Source: Robiginitomaculum sp. (GTDB lineage Bacteria; Pseudomonadota; Alphaproteobacteria; Caulobacterales; Maricaulaceae). From it: DNA of 64,000 nt. Shown in pieces: positions 49,456-59,389 of this stretch. The stretch covers positions 106,487 to 170,486 of the forward strand of contig JAJFFS010000012.1 of the NCBI GenBank assembly GCA_021776515.1, in the 5' to 3' direction. Within the stretch, counting starts at the first letter, position 1. Each line of letters starts with the position of its first letter. The position numbers and the translations under genes were made by a program. A model generated the notes under the pieces. It made no database searches. It saw nothing but the letters and a program-made list of their open reading frames with translations, and was not told where the DNA came from.

Positions 49456-50331
49456 TTAGCAATGCGTTGCACAAAACACCCTGTCTCGCCCCGCAAGATC
49501 AGCAAAAAGGCTTATTTTATTTAAAAAATCATGGCCTTGCGCCAAATCCATTACAGCATCACCCTGATCGGCACCGATCTCGAAAATAAACCGCGCACCG
49601 GGTTTAAGGTAGTGCGCCATCAAGGGAAGAAGTGCGCGATAGGCATCCAGACCGTCCGCACCGCCATCAAGGGCCAGCATTGGCTCGAACTGTCTGACCT
49701 CCGGCTCCAGCGTCTCAATAACATCGCTCACAATATAGGGCGGGTTGGAGACCACCAGATCAAACGGGGCGTATGCCAGGGCGCTATCCCAATTGCCCTG
49801 AATAAATTCTGCCCGGTCATCAAGTTTCAGGTTTTCGGCATTGGCCCTGGCGACGGCAAGTGCGGCAGGTGAAAGGTCAACGCCCACACCTTTGGTATTT
49901 GGGCATTCAGCCAGTAACGCCAGCAAAATCGCGCCGGACCCGGTACCAAGGTCAAGAATATGCGCCGGTTTCGGCCCCAGAGTTTCAAGCGCAATTTCCA
50001 CAAGACGCTCGGTCTCCGGGCGCGGGGTCAGCACGTCCTTGCTGACCTTCAAATCCAGCGACCAAAACCCCCACTCGCTTAAGATATGAGACAAGGGCTC
50101 GCGGGCTTCGCGACGCGCGCACATAGCTTCAAGCTGTGCAGCCTGCGCATTATCAAGAGACTGGTCCGGGTCCAGCCAGTGACCAGAAGCCTCAGTGTTG
50201 AACAGCGCATCCAGCATATGGCGAGCCTCAATCGGGGCTTCTTTAATGCCGGCATCATGCAAGCGATCTGTCACAGTACGCCGCACAATGGCCAGTTTTG
50301 CCCCGGCCCATGAGGGCGTATCTGCGATCAC
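49456..50331 (-). CDS. prmC: Peptide chain release factor N(5)-glutamine methyltransferase
   Basis: [28 protein letters not shown]; downstream of prfA. Confidence 0.95.
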   Translation of the reverse strand: MIADTPSWAGAKLAIVRRTVTDRLHDAGIKEAPIEARHMLDALFNTEASGHWLDPDQSLDNAQAAQLEAMCARREAREPLSHILSEWGFWSLDLKVSKDVLTPRPETERLVEIALETLGPKPAHILDLGTGSGAILLALLAECPNTKGVGVDLSPAALAVARANAENLKLDDRAEFIQGNWDSALAYAPFDLVVSNPPYIVSDVIETLEPEVRQFEPMLALDGGADGLDAYRALLPLMAHYLKPGARFIFEIGADQGDAVMDLAQGHDFLNKISLFADLAGRDRVFCATHC

Positions 50332-51419
50332 GAAAGGTTCTCGTCTTCCATAGCGGCCAGCTTCGCGGCCTGATCTTCGGCCAATAGCGCATCAATAACC
50401 TCGCCCAGCGCTTCACCGGCGATAACCTTGCCCAGATTATAAAGTGTCAAATTGATCCGGTGATCGGTTACGCGCCCTTGCGGAAAATTATAGGTGCGAA
50501 TGCGCTCCGAGCGATCGCCAGAACCAATTTGTCCTTTACGGTCTGCGGCCCGGATAGAATCCACCCGTTGCCTCTCGCGCTCATAAAGCCGCGCCCGCAG
50601 CACCATCATCGCTTTTGCCCGGTTCTTGTGTTGGGATTTTTCGTCCTGTTGAGAAACCACCACACCTGTAGGTATATGAGTAATGCGTACCGCTGAATCG
50701 GTGGTGTTTACCGACTGCCCCCCCGGCCCGGATGCGCGAAATACGTCCACACGCAGATCACTGTCGGCGATCTGAATATCCACATCTTCGGGTTCGGGTA
50801 AAACCGCCACAGTGGCTGCCGAGGTATGTATGCGCCCTTGCGTTTCCGTATCGGGAACCCTTTGCACCCGGTGTACACCGGATTCAAATTTCAAACGCCC
50901 AAAGGTGTTATCGCCCTTGATCGAGGCAATGACCTCTTTATAGCCGCCCATTTCACCGTCGGAAGCCGAAACCAGTTCCATCTTCCAGCCCTGAAGCTGG
51001 GCGTAGCGTTGATACATGCGAAAGAGATCACCGGCGAACAAGGCCGCCTCATCCCCGCCGGTACCCGCACGCACCTCCAGCATCACCGGGGCCGCATCAT
51101 CCTTGTCCTTGGGCAGCAACAATATCTGCATGGCGCGTTCGCGTTCCGGCAATTTTGCTTTTAGCTCATCAAGTTCTTCGCGCATCATGGCCAGCATCTC
51201 GGCATCTTCACCGCCTTCGGTGACCATGCTTTGCATATCGGCCAGCTCACTACGCAGGGTATTCAGCTCACGCGCCGCTTCGGCGACTGGCTGCAAGGCG
51301 GCATGTTCCTTGGCCAGAGCGACGATCTCGGTGCCATCTGTGGCAGCACCCATGCGCGCCTCGATCTGCTCAAAGCGATCAATAACCATATCCAGACGGG
51401 TTTGGGGAATGTGGGCCAT
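50328..51419 (-). CDS. prfA: Peptide chain release factor 1
   Basis: [25 protein letters not shown] (GGQ); [21 protein letters not shown]; start 51419. Confidence 0.96.
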   Translation of the reverse strand: MAHIPQTRLDMVIDRFEQIEARMGAATDGTEIVALAKEHAALQPVAEAARELNTLRSELADMQSMVTEGGEDAEMLAMMREELDELKAKLPERERAMQILLLPKDKDDAAPVMLEVRAGTGGDEAALFAGDLFRMYQRYAQLQGWKMELVSASDGEMGGYKEVIASIKGDNTFGRLKFESGVHRVQRVPDTETQGRIHTSAATVAVLPEPEDVDIQIADSDLRVDVFRASGPGGQSVNTTDSAVRITHIPTGVVVSQQDEKSQHKNRAKAMMVLRARLYERERQRVDSIRAADRKGQIGSGDRSERIRTYNFPQGRVTDHRINLTLYNLGKVIAGEALGEVIDALLAEDQAAKLAAMEDENLS

Positions 51420-51420
51420 A

Positions 51421-52539
51421 TTATTCCTTGGCCTCGCGTAGGCTGGCAGCGCGCGCTTCAACCAGTTCTATAATATGTTCAACCATGGTTTCATTACTGC
51501 GTTTATGATCTGTTTTGCCAGCAAGATAGACCATGCCATGACCGGCACCGCCGCCGGTATATCCAATATCGGTATAGGCCGCTTCGCCGGGTCCGTTAAC
51601 CACGCACCCGATAATGGACAAGGACACTGGCTCGGCTATATGGGCCAGGCGCTCCTCCAAAGTTTGCACCGTCTTAATCACATCAAAGCCCTGACGAGAG
51701 CAGGACGGGCAGGCGATGATATTCACCCCTCGGGAACGTAAATTTAGTGATTTAAGAATATCAAAGCCAACCTTGATCTCTTCCACCGGGTCCGCCGACA
51801 GCGACACCCGTATGGTGTCGCCAATACCAGACCAGAGCAACATACCCAGACCGATAGACGATTTCACCGTGCCGGTGCGCAAGCCCCCGGCCTCGGTAAT
51901 GCCAATGTGCAGCGGGCAGTCAATGGCGGTGGCAAGCTGCTGATAAGCAGCAACAGTCAAAAACGGATCCGAGGCCTTTACCGAGATTTTATAGTCACGA
52001 AAATCATGATCTTCCAAAATAGCCGCATGACGCAGTGCGCTTTCCACCATGGCTTCCGGGCAAGGCTCGCCATAGCGCTCAAGCAGTTCCCGCTCAAGTG
52101 AACCACCGTTAACGCCGATACGTATGGAACAGCCATGATCCTTGGCAGCCTGAACAACATCGCGGACACGATCATCACTGCCAATATTGCCAGGATTAAT
52201 GCGCAGGCAGGCTGCCCCGGCTTTGGCAGCCTCAATGGCGCGTTTGTAATGAAAATGAATATCGGCCACAATTGGCACGCTGGCGGCACGGGTAATGGCC
52301 CTTAACCCTTGTGTCGATTCCACATCAGGGCAGGAAATGCGGATAATATCCGCCCCGGCTTCTTCCAGCGCACACACTTGTTTCAAAGTTGCCGCAACAT
52401 CAGGCGTCGGCGTGTTGGTCATGGATTGTACGCTAATGGGGGCATCACCCCCAACAGGAACATCACCAACCATGATTTGACGCGAGACGCGCCGTTCAAT
52501 TGCGCGCCAGGGACGAAGCGCACTCATGGCGTCAGTCAT
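51421..52539 (-). CDS. ispG: (E)-4-hydroxy-3-methylbut-2-enyl-diphosphate synthase
   Basis: [29 protein letters not shown]-like [35 protein letters not shown]. Confidence 0.95.
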   Translation of the reverse strand: MTDAMSALRPWRAIERRVSRQIMVGDVPVGGDAPISVQSMTNTPTPDVAATLKQVCALEEAGADIIRISCPDVESTQGLRAITRAASVPIVADIHFHYKRAIEAAKAGAACLRINPGNIGSDDRVRDVVQAAKDHGCSIRIGVNGGSLERELLERYGEPCPEAMVESALRHAAILEDHDFRDYKISVKASDPFLTVAAYQQLATAIDCPLHIGITEAGGLRTGTVKSSIGLGMLLWSGIGDTIRVSLSADPVEEIKVGFDILKSLNLRSRGVNIIACPSCSRQGFDVIKTVQTLEERLAHIAEPVSLSIIGCVVNGPGEAAYTDIGYTGGGAGHGMVYLAGKTDHKRSNETMVEHIIELVEARAASLREAKE

Positions 52540-52600
52540 CGCAATACTGCCCAGTTTCAATTTAAGGTGATGTCAGGTTTGGCTCGTGTAAGGGCTGTCG

Positions 52601-53152
52601 TCAACTGTCATCAAGGCTGATATGTGAGCCGGGAAGGTTTGGTACGCTGTTCAGGTCTTGGGATTTTGCCCAACCTTCCAGCGCTTCAGGCACCGCAGGG
52701 ACCGCAGCCATTGATTGGGACGGGGCCCGTAAGCCATACCATGTTGCCAGGCTAAGGGCACAGACAACCACCAAAACAATGCCGGTACCCCGTGGCAAAC
52801 GAAAATCTACCCATGCCGGTGCCGGGCGTGGTGACAGATCACCCAATGGCGACAGACCATCATAAAACTGCGTTTTAAAATCGCTGACCATTTCATCAGC
52901 CTGCAGGCCAAGATGGTTCGCATAGCACCGCACAAAACCAAGTGCATAGGCACGAGGCGGCAATGCTGCCCTGTCCATGGATTCTATAGCTTCCAGGTAT
53001 TCACTGTTGATTTTGGTCGCCGAAGCAACATCATGAAGGCTGAGGTCAGCGCGCAGACGCGCAAGTTTCAATGTGTCACCAACGCCATGAGAAGCGGTTT
53101 CAACCGCATTGTCCATGTCAGTCTGATGCAGGATCGCCCCCGAAGCGTCCAT
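52601..53152 (-). CDS. Helix-turn-helix membrane protein (RodZ-like)
   Basis: GVGDTLKLARLRADLSLHDVASATKINSEYLEAIE; single TM GIVLVVVCALSLATWYGL. Confidence 0.75.
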   Translation of the reverse strand: MDASGAILHQTDMDNAVETASHGVGDTLKLARLRADLSLHDVASATKINSEYLEAIESMDRAALPPRAYALGFVRCYANHLGLQADEMVSDFKTQFYDGLSPLGDLSPRPAPAWVDFRLPRGTGIVLVVVCALSLATWYGLRAPSQSMAAVPAVPEALEGWAKSQDLNSVPNLPGSHISLDDS

Positions 53153-53304
53153 TATAATATCCCTTCAAATCAACGTTATAACCCGAATCACAGAAATAAA
53201 AGGGTTTTTTCAACGCGATATTTTTGCCGCAATCAACATAAAAACCCAAGTTTCGTCCAAGATCAAGAAGATTTCCTAAATATGTTTACCCAAATGCAGA
53301 CGGA

Positions 53305-55566
53305 TTACAAAGAAAGTCCCTTGACCTGTGCATAGGCCATCAGGTTTTCTCTCACTCGCGCCTGCGGTTCCACGACCCATTTTGCAAGTTTGGTGCCAAG
53401 GTCTTTTTGATCCAAAGAGAGAATCATCCGCTTTATCGGACCTATGGCTGCGGGCGGAATGGAAAGTTCGGTAAAACCCAGGGCAATCAGTATTGCCGCT
53501 TCTACGCTTTGCCCGGCTATTTCTCCACAAACTGAAACCGGGCGTTTTGCTTTGCGGCATATAGTGGCAACATGCCCCAACATATTTAAACTTCCCGGAT
53601 TGAGGATGTCATAACGCTCTGCCACTCTGGGGTTTTCACGATCAGCAGCAAAGAAATATTGCATCAAATCATTTGCCCCTACCGAAACAAAGTCGGCTTC
53701 CTTAAGCAAGCCTTCAAGTTGCCAGACAATAGCGGGCGTCTCGACCATGGAGCCCACGCGTACCTTTGCCGGCATCTCATAGCCGAAACGTGTCATGCGT
53801 TTGATCTCTTCATCCAGCAAATTCCGCGCAATACGAAACTCCGTCAAAGTGGTAATCAAGGGGAACATGATGTTCAGTTCCCGTCCGCCGGTGGCATCAA
53901 TGAGAGCGCGAAACTGGTAACGCAGCAGGCCAGGGCGATCGATTGCCATACGCATGGCTCGCCATCCCAGAGCAGGGTTGCTTTCGCGTTCATGGGCGAC
54001 GTAGGGAAGAATTTTGTCGCCGCCAAGATCAAGGGTGCGAAAAACAACCGGGCGTGTTCCTGCAGCATCCAAAACAGCCCGATAAAGTTGGGCCTGTTCA
54101 TTGAGACGGGGTAAGTGATCAGAAAGCAAAAATTGAAATTCAGTACGGAACAAGCCAATGCCTTCAGCACCGGATTCTTCCAATTGTGGCAGGTCAACCC
54201 GCAATCCGGCATTCATGGTAAGCGTAATGCGCTGACCATCTCTGGTGCGGGCGGGTTTTTCACGTAATCGCGCATAGGTGGCCCGGCGCTGGCGGCGTTC
54301 ATCAACGCGTACCCGAAAAAGGTCTTCTGTATCTGTATCGGGGCGAATGGAAACAATACCTTCCTCGGCATTCACCATAATCGTATCATCAGGGCTGATG
54401 CGATCCAGCAGCCCGGTTACCTGTCCCACAACCGGCAAACGCAATGCCCGTGCCACGATGGCAGCATGGGAGGTGGGCGAGCCTTCCTCCAGCACCAGCG
54501 CTTTCAGGCGGGACCGATCCAGCTCAAGAAGTTCTGCCGGACCAATTGTCCGGGCAATGAGAACAGCATCTTCTGGTAATTCCACCAGTTCATCAACGGC
54601 ACCAAGATGACGCAGTAATCGATTGGCCAAGTCCTCCAGATCATGCAGACGTTCGCGCAAATATGGGTCTTTGGCGCTCAGCAAACGTGCACGATGTTCC
54701 CCGCGCACACGCTCAACAGCGGCCTCAGCACTCAGGCCAGAGCCAGCGGCCTCGCATAAACGGTCCAGCCAACCCTGATCATTGGCAAACATACGGTAGG
54801 CTTCCAGAACCTCCCGTGATGGTCCGCCAAGACGATTTCCCTTACCTTGGTACAGAGCATCCACGGCATGCCGCAACTCTGTGATCGCTGTTAGTAACCG
54901 TGTTTTTTCTGCCTCCGGGTCTTCGGCAATGAGTATGGTTTTTAATCTAGCCGGATCGTGCAATACAGCGCTGCCAACAGCCAAACCATCAGAAATACGC
55001 CGCCCCGACAAAGTTTCTGCCCGGCTGGGGCGCAGAGCAACATTTTCAAGCTCATGGGCGGTGAGAAGGTCGCCTGAAGATACAATTTCAGCCAGAATCA
55101 TGGAGACGTTTTGCAAAGCTTCTATATCATCATTGCTATAATGCCGGGCTTCGCGGCTTTGCACTGCCAGCACGCCAAGCAAACGTCCTCCGCGCAAAAC
55201 CGGAACGCCAAGAAAGCCGTGGAACGGATCTTCTGCTGTTTCCGGATGAAAAGAAAAAGCTGGATGTGATGGTGCTTCGGTTAAGTTAAGTGGCCGGGCG
55301 AGGCGTACAATCTCACCGACCAGCCCCTCACCGGCACCAAGCCGGGTAATGTGGACAGCGTTCGGGTCCAGGCCATACGTTGCCCACAATTCCATGCTGG
55401 TATCCGGGCGACGTAAATAGAGTGAACACACGTCTGCGTGCAGATTTGATGCAATGGCTTTAACCAGTGCATCAAGACGGTATTGCGCCGTACCTTCTGC
55501 CGCCATAATTTTGCGAATATGACTGAGCAGTTTGCGATGCCCGGGATGTCGATTTGAGTCTGGCAA
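53305..55566 (-). CDS. ptsP: Phosphoenolpyruvate-protein phosphotransferase PtsP (GAF + EI)
   Basis: N-terminal GAF region; EEGSPTSHAAIVARALRLPVVG; GIGLFRTEFQFL; SVGANDLMQYFFAADR; VCGEIAG. Confidence 0.94.
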   Translation of the reverse strand: MPDSNRHPGHRKLLSHIRKIMAAEGTAQYRLDALVKAIASNLHADVCSLYLRRPDTSMELWATYGLDPNAVHITRLGAGEGLVGEIVRLARPLNLTEAPSHPAFSFHPETAEDPFHGFLGVPVLRGGRLLGVLAVQSREARHYSNDDIEALQNVSMILAEIVSSGDLLTAHELENVALRPSRAETLSGRRISDGLAVGSAVLHDPARLKTILIAEDPEAEKTRLLTAITELRHAVDALYQGKGNRLGGPSREVLEAYRMFANDQGWLDRLCEAAGSGLSAEAAVERVRGEHRARLLSAKDPYLRERLHDLEDLANRLLRHLGAVDELVELPEDAVLIARTIGPAELLELDRSRLKALVLEEGSPTSHAAIVARALRLPVVGQVTGLLDRISPDDTIMVNAEEGIVSIRPDTDTEDLFRVRVDERRQRRATYARLREKPARTRDGQRITLTMNAGLRVDLPQLEESGAEGIGLFRTEFQFLLSDHLPRLNEQAQLYRAVLDAAGTRPVVFRTLDLGGDKILPYVAHERESNPALGWRAMRMAIDRPGLLRYQFRALIDATGGRELNIMFPLITTLTEFRIARNLLDEEIKRMTRFGYEMPAKVRVGSMVETPAIVWQLEGLLKEADFVSVGANDLMQYFFAADRENPRVAERYDILNPGSLNMLGHVATICRKAKRPVSVCGEIAGQSVEAAILIALGFTELSIPPAAIGPIKRMILSLDQKDLGTKLAKWVVEPQARVRENLMAYAQVKGLSL

Positions 55567-55568
55567 AA

Positions 55569-56825
55569 TTACGTCCTGTCCAGATCAAAGGCGTTGTGCA
55601 AAGCACGAACAGCAACTTCCACATGATCAGCGGGGATCAATGCGCTGATACGTGTTTCCGATGTTGCCACAGCCCCGATCGAAATACCTTTTGTATAGAG
55701 AGCTTCAAACATTGTATGTGCCATTTTCGTTTGTGAACGCAGTCCGATACCAATCACTGATACCTTGGCCATTTCCTGATCAAGTTGAACATCCTGAAAC
55801 ACAAGATTATGACAGGGATTGGTCAGAAGGTCCAAAGCCTCCTGTGCATCAGCGCGGCGTAATGAAAAAACCAGTGTACTTTCACCGGCCCTTTTACCAG
55901 GGCTTTGCACGATCAGGTCAATTTGTAAGCCAGCTCTACTTAAAACGGCAAAAACATCCTTTAGGGCTTTTGGCCCGGTCGGCATGGCATGTACCATAAT
56001 TCGGGCTTCATCGCGGCTGTAACTAACGGCACGGACTATGGCGCGCTCCAGACCAGCTTGCTGATCAATCATTGTCCCTGTGGTTAGCTCATCACCGTCA
56101 TGAAAGCTGGAACAAATTCGCAAAACCACCTTTTCTGCCATCGCCAGTTCAACCGAGCGGCTTTGCATTACCTTTGCCCCTTGCGAGGCCATTTCCAAAA
56201 GTTCGTCATAACTGAGGCGTTTGATTGGTTTGGCATGTGTTTCTATGCGTGGATCTGCACTGTAAACACCCTGGACGTCCGTATAAATTTCGCACGCCTC
56301 TGCTTTTAATGCGGCGGCCAGCGCGACGGCGCTAAGGTCAGAGCCACCTCGGCCCAGCGTGGTGATGCGCCCGTCCGGGCCAAGCCCCTGAAAGCCCGCA
56401 ATAACGGCAATTGTACCTGTATCAATAAGTTTACCAAGACATGTTGCATCGACATTCTGAATTTTAGCCTGACCGTGCTTTTCATTTGTTAAAACACCAG
56501 CCTGCCACCCGGTAAGTGAACGTGCATCCAACCCTTGTCTGCGTAAAGCCATCGCCAGAAGCGCCGCATTGATTTGCTCACCGGCGGCCAGCACAGCATC
56601 ACCTTCATCAGGCCATTGTTCTTTTGGGTCAGCTTTTTTTACGTCCTGAGATAATTGATCTGTCATGCCAGCGGGGGCCGAAACCACTACAGCCAGACTG
56701 ACGCCCTGTTTATACCTGGCCGCAATGAGTGCGGCACAGGCATCCAGTCTCGACTGATCTGCACTGGACGTGCCACCAAATTTCATCACCAGACGTTTCA
56801 TCTGCGCCCTGTTCGTGCCTGTCAT
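55569..56825 (-). CDS. lysC: Aspartate kinase
   Basis: VMKFGGTSSADQSRL; GRGGSDLSAVALAAALKAEACEIYTDVQGVYSADPR; ACT-type C-terminus. Confidence 0.95.
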   Translation of the reverse strand: MTGTNRAQMKRLVMKFGGTSSADQSRLDACAALIAARYKQGVSLAVVVSAPAGMTDQLSQDVKKADPKEQWPDEGDAVLAAGEQINAALLAMALRRQGLDARSLTGWQAGVLTNEKHGQAKIQNVDATCLGKLIDTGTIAVIAGFQGLGPDGRITTLGRGGSDLSAVALAAALKAEACEIYTDVQGVYSADPRIETHAKPIKRLSYDELLEMASQGAKVMQSRSVELAMAEKVVLRICSSFHDGDELTTGTMIDQQAGLERAIVRAVSYSRDEARIMVHAMPTGPKALKDVFAVLSRAGLQIDLIVQSPGKRAGESTLVFSLRRADAQEALDLLTNPCHNLVFQDVQLDQEMAKVSVIGIGLRSQTKMAHTMFEALYTKGISIGAVATSETRISALIPADHVEVAVRALHNAFDLDRT

Positions 56826-56873
56826 GTCGGTGTAGGTAAGGGGCAGAAACGCAAACGTCTAGGGTTCCTGTTC

Positions 56874-57641
56874 ATGTCTCGACCGTCCAGCGCCACCTCT
56901 TCACGCACCATCAGCATCGATCCTGATGAAGTTGCTAAATTCACAGCCATGGCCGCAGAATGGTGGGATCCACATGGCAAGTTTCGTCCCCTGCACCAGT
57001 TTAATCCGGTACGCCTGCGCTTTATTCGTGATACCATTACTGATCATTTCGGGCTCAGCGCAAATGTGCGCAAACCATTTGAGAACTTACGGATTTTGGA
57101 CATCGGGTGCGGCGGCGGGTTGCTGAGTGAGCCCATGTGCCGCCTTGGTGCCAACATGGTCAGTGTTGATGCCTCCGGTGCCAACATAAATACCGCCAAA
57201 ATTCATGCGCAAGAGCAAGGGCTTGGCATTGATTATCGTCATGGAGCGGCAGAAAACCTGTTACCGGGCGATGCGAACAGTTTTGATGCGATCCTGAATA
57301 TGGAAGTGATCGAGCACACGGCAAATCCTGCGCAATTTCTACAATCCTGTACGGCACTATTGCGGCCCGGCGGCGTGATGATTATTGCCACCATAAACCG
57401 CACTCCCAAAGCCCGGCTTTTAGCGATTTCCATGGCTGAACGAGTGCTACGCTGGCTACCCGCAGGAACTCATGATTATGAGAAACTGGTAAAACCACAG
57501 GAAATTCGCACCCCGCTGGAGGAGGTCGGTATACAGGTTACCGGCCCCTTCGGGGTAAGTTACAACCCGCTTGGTGGCAATTGGCGCCTGAGCCGCGACA
57601 GTGCTGTTAATTATATGATGGTCGCCAAAAAAGAAGTTTAG
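56874..57641 (+). CDS. ubiG: Bifunctional ubiquinone O-methyltransferase UbiG
   Basis: AAEWWDPHGKFRPLHQFNPVRLRFI; LDIGCGGGLLSEPMCRLGA; start 56874. Confidence 0.94.
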   Translation: MSRPSSATSSRTISIDPDEVAKFTAMAAEWWDPHGKFRPLHQFNPVRLRFIRDTITDHFGLSANVRKPFENLRILDIGCGGGLLSEPMCRLGANMVSVDASGANINTAKIHAQEQGLGIDYRHGAAENLLPGDANSFDAILNMEVIEHTANPAQFLQSCTALLRPGGVMIIATINRTPKARLLAISMAERVLRWLPAGTHDYEKLVKPQEIRTPLEEVGIQVTGPFGVSYNPLGGNWRLSRDSAVNYMMVAKKEV

Positions 57642-57649
57642 GCGTAATT

Positions 57650-58459
57650 TCAGGCCTTGCCAGCAGGTGTGCCAATTGCGTCGCCTTGAGCTGGGTTTTT
57701 CATTTCCTGGGTAACCAGACGCTGCCAGTTAGCCTGAGAGAGCATTTGCGCATAAACAGCCATCAAGCCTCCATTGTCGCGCAATTCCATAATTTTCTCA
57801 GCAGGCAGTTTATTGAGTTTTTCCTGGGACAAGCCAACAAATTCACCAATTTTTTGTTGAACGACGGATTTACCATCTTCGCCCTGTTGCGGGATGGTAA
57901 CATCCTGTGTCTCGAACAAATCAAGATCAGTCATGACCTTGATGAAGTTGCGGGCACCTTGTGTTTCCATTTCATAGTTTTGTATGAACTCAATGGCGCG
58001 ATTGGTGAAGTCAGACGGTTTCCCATCAACAAAAAATGGTTGTTCTGGGTTTTCAGTTACAACCGAGGCTTCACGGTCAATACAAACCATCAGGTTTTCC
58101 TGGTCACCATTATTAGTGGCAGGAACAAACGGATAGCGACGGAGAAAACCAGGAACATAAGCACCATCTGCCATTAGCCCGTCTGCATCAATATACGCAT
58201 TATGATCTTTTTGCAGACCCATAACCACGGCAGGCGTGCGTTCCGTGCCGGCAAAGATAATTGGATAGCAGAGCGCGGAGGTGGCAAACTCAGCAACAGT
58301 AATGGGAATAAGCTGCGTACCTTTTGCAAAGGCAAAGGGCGTTTTGGTGTCAGACGTAATGCCCAGTTTGCCATGGACATCGCTGTTTAGCGGTTCTGGC
58401 TTTTTGTAAAAAAGAAGATTGCCTGTGGTTTCAATCGTACCAGTATTGGTGTCCGCCAT
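57650..58459 (-). CDS. SapC family protein
   Basis: FAKGTQLIPITVAEFATSALCYPIIFAG; YVPGFLRRYPFV. Confidence 0.85.
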   Translation of the reverse strand: MADTNTGTIETTGNLLFYKKPEPLNSDVHGKLGITSDTKTPFAFAKGTQLIPITVAEFATSALCYPIIFAGTERTPAVVMGLQKDHNAYIDADGLMADGAYVPGFLRRYPFVPATNNGDQENLMVCIDREASVVTENPEQPFFVDGKPSDFTNRAIEFIQNYEMETQGARNFIKVMTDLDLFETQDVTIPQQGEDGKSVVQQKIGEFVGLSQEKLNKLPAEKIMELRDNGGLMAVYAQMLSQANWQRLVTQEMKNPAQGDAIGTPAGKA

Positions 58460-58558
58460 AATATTCCCCAAATGAGTTGTGGTCTGTGCAGCGGGCGTCT
58501 TACCGGATCATATCTTGTCTGCCAACTGTGCACATGTATATAGTTGTCTGTGGACGCA

Positions 58559-58595
58559 TAAAAAAACCGGCTCATGCCTTACACAAACCGGCTTT
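58559..58595 (-). terminator. Possible terminator downstream of the ompW-like gene
   Basis: Minus strand AAGCCGG...CCGGTTT hairpin followed by a T-tract. Confidence 0.5.
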
Positions 58596-58614
58596 CTATA
58601 AAATTCGATATGGA

Positions 58615-59253
58615 TCAGAAGCGGCGGCCAACCCCAATACCCACAATCCACGGGTCAAGGTCTACGTCAGCATTGACTATGCCAAGTCCACCGGCATCAA
58701 TTCTGACATCGGTGTTCAGGAATATTTTCTTGACATCGAAATTCCAGAACCAGTCATCATTGATATCAACATCAACACCTGCGTTCAGAGCCAAGCCAAT
58801 TTTGTCCTTATAATGAATGTTGGCCAGAGGTGATGTATTGGGCAGACCTGAACTGTAGGTCACGGTATAATTCACCCCGGCCCCAATATAAGGGTTGATC
58901 ATAGCATCAGGCGCAAAATGATACTGCAATACCAAAGTTGGTGGCAGCAACCACACATCTCCCAGATCAAGATTACCCAAAGCCGTGGCCTTGGCCGATA
59001 CATCATGATTGGTCGTGGCCAGAACCAGTTCCATTGAGACATTGTCATTAAAGAAATAAGAAATATCCAGCTCAGGTACATAGGCCTGATCTACTGAGGC
59101 TCGTCCACCAATGGGTGAAACTACTGAATCCACATCAGGCAATACGGCAATGGCACGCACCCGCACCTGCCACGGCCCATCCTGGGCCACGGCAATGCCA
59201 GAACTTAAAAATGTTGCGGCCAGAGCCGCAATAGCGATTTTAGAAAATTGCAT
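58615..59253 (-). CDS. OmpW family outer membrane protein
   Basis: Signal peptide; WQVRVRAIAVLPDVDS; PTLVLQYHFAPDAMINPYIGAGVNYT; C-terminal RF. Confidence 0.9.
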   Translation of the reverse strand: MQFSKIAIAALAATFLSSGIAVAQDGPWQVRVRAIAVLPDVDSVVSPIGGRASVDQAYVPELDISYFFNDNVSMELVLATTNHDVSAKATALGNLDLGDVWLLPPTLVLQYHFAPDAMINPYIGAGVNYTVTYSSGLPNTSPLANIHYKDKIGLALNAGVDVDINDDWFWNFDVKKIFLNTDVRIDAGGLGIVNADVDLDPWIVGIGVGRRF

Positions 59254-59389
59254 CGCCTATCTCCCTATCTATGCAGTCAGCCCAGTCATCTGGAGCCGTT
59301 CATCCTGTCACATCGCATTACCACATAACTAATGTGGGTAATAGCGGCAGGTTGTCGCATGTGGAAATGAAGAAACTAATAAGTCAGGA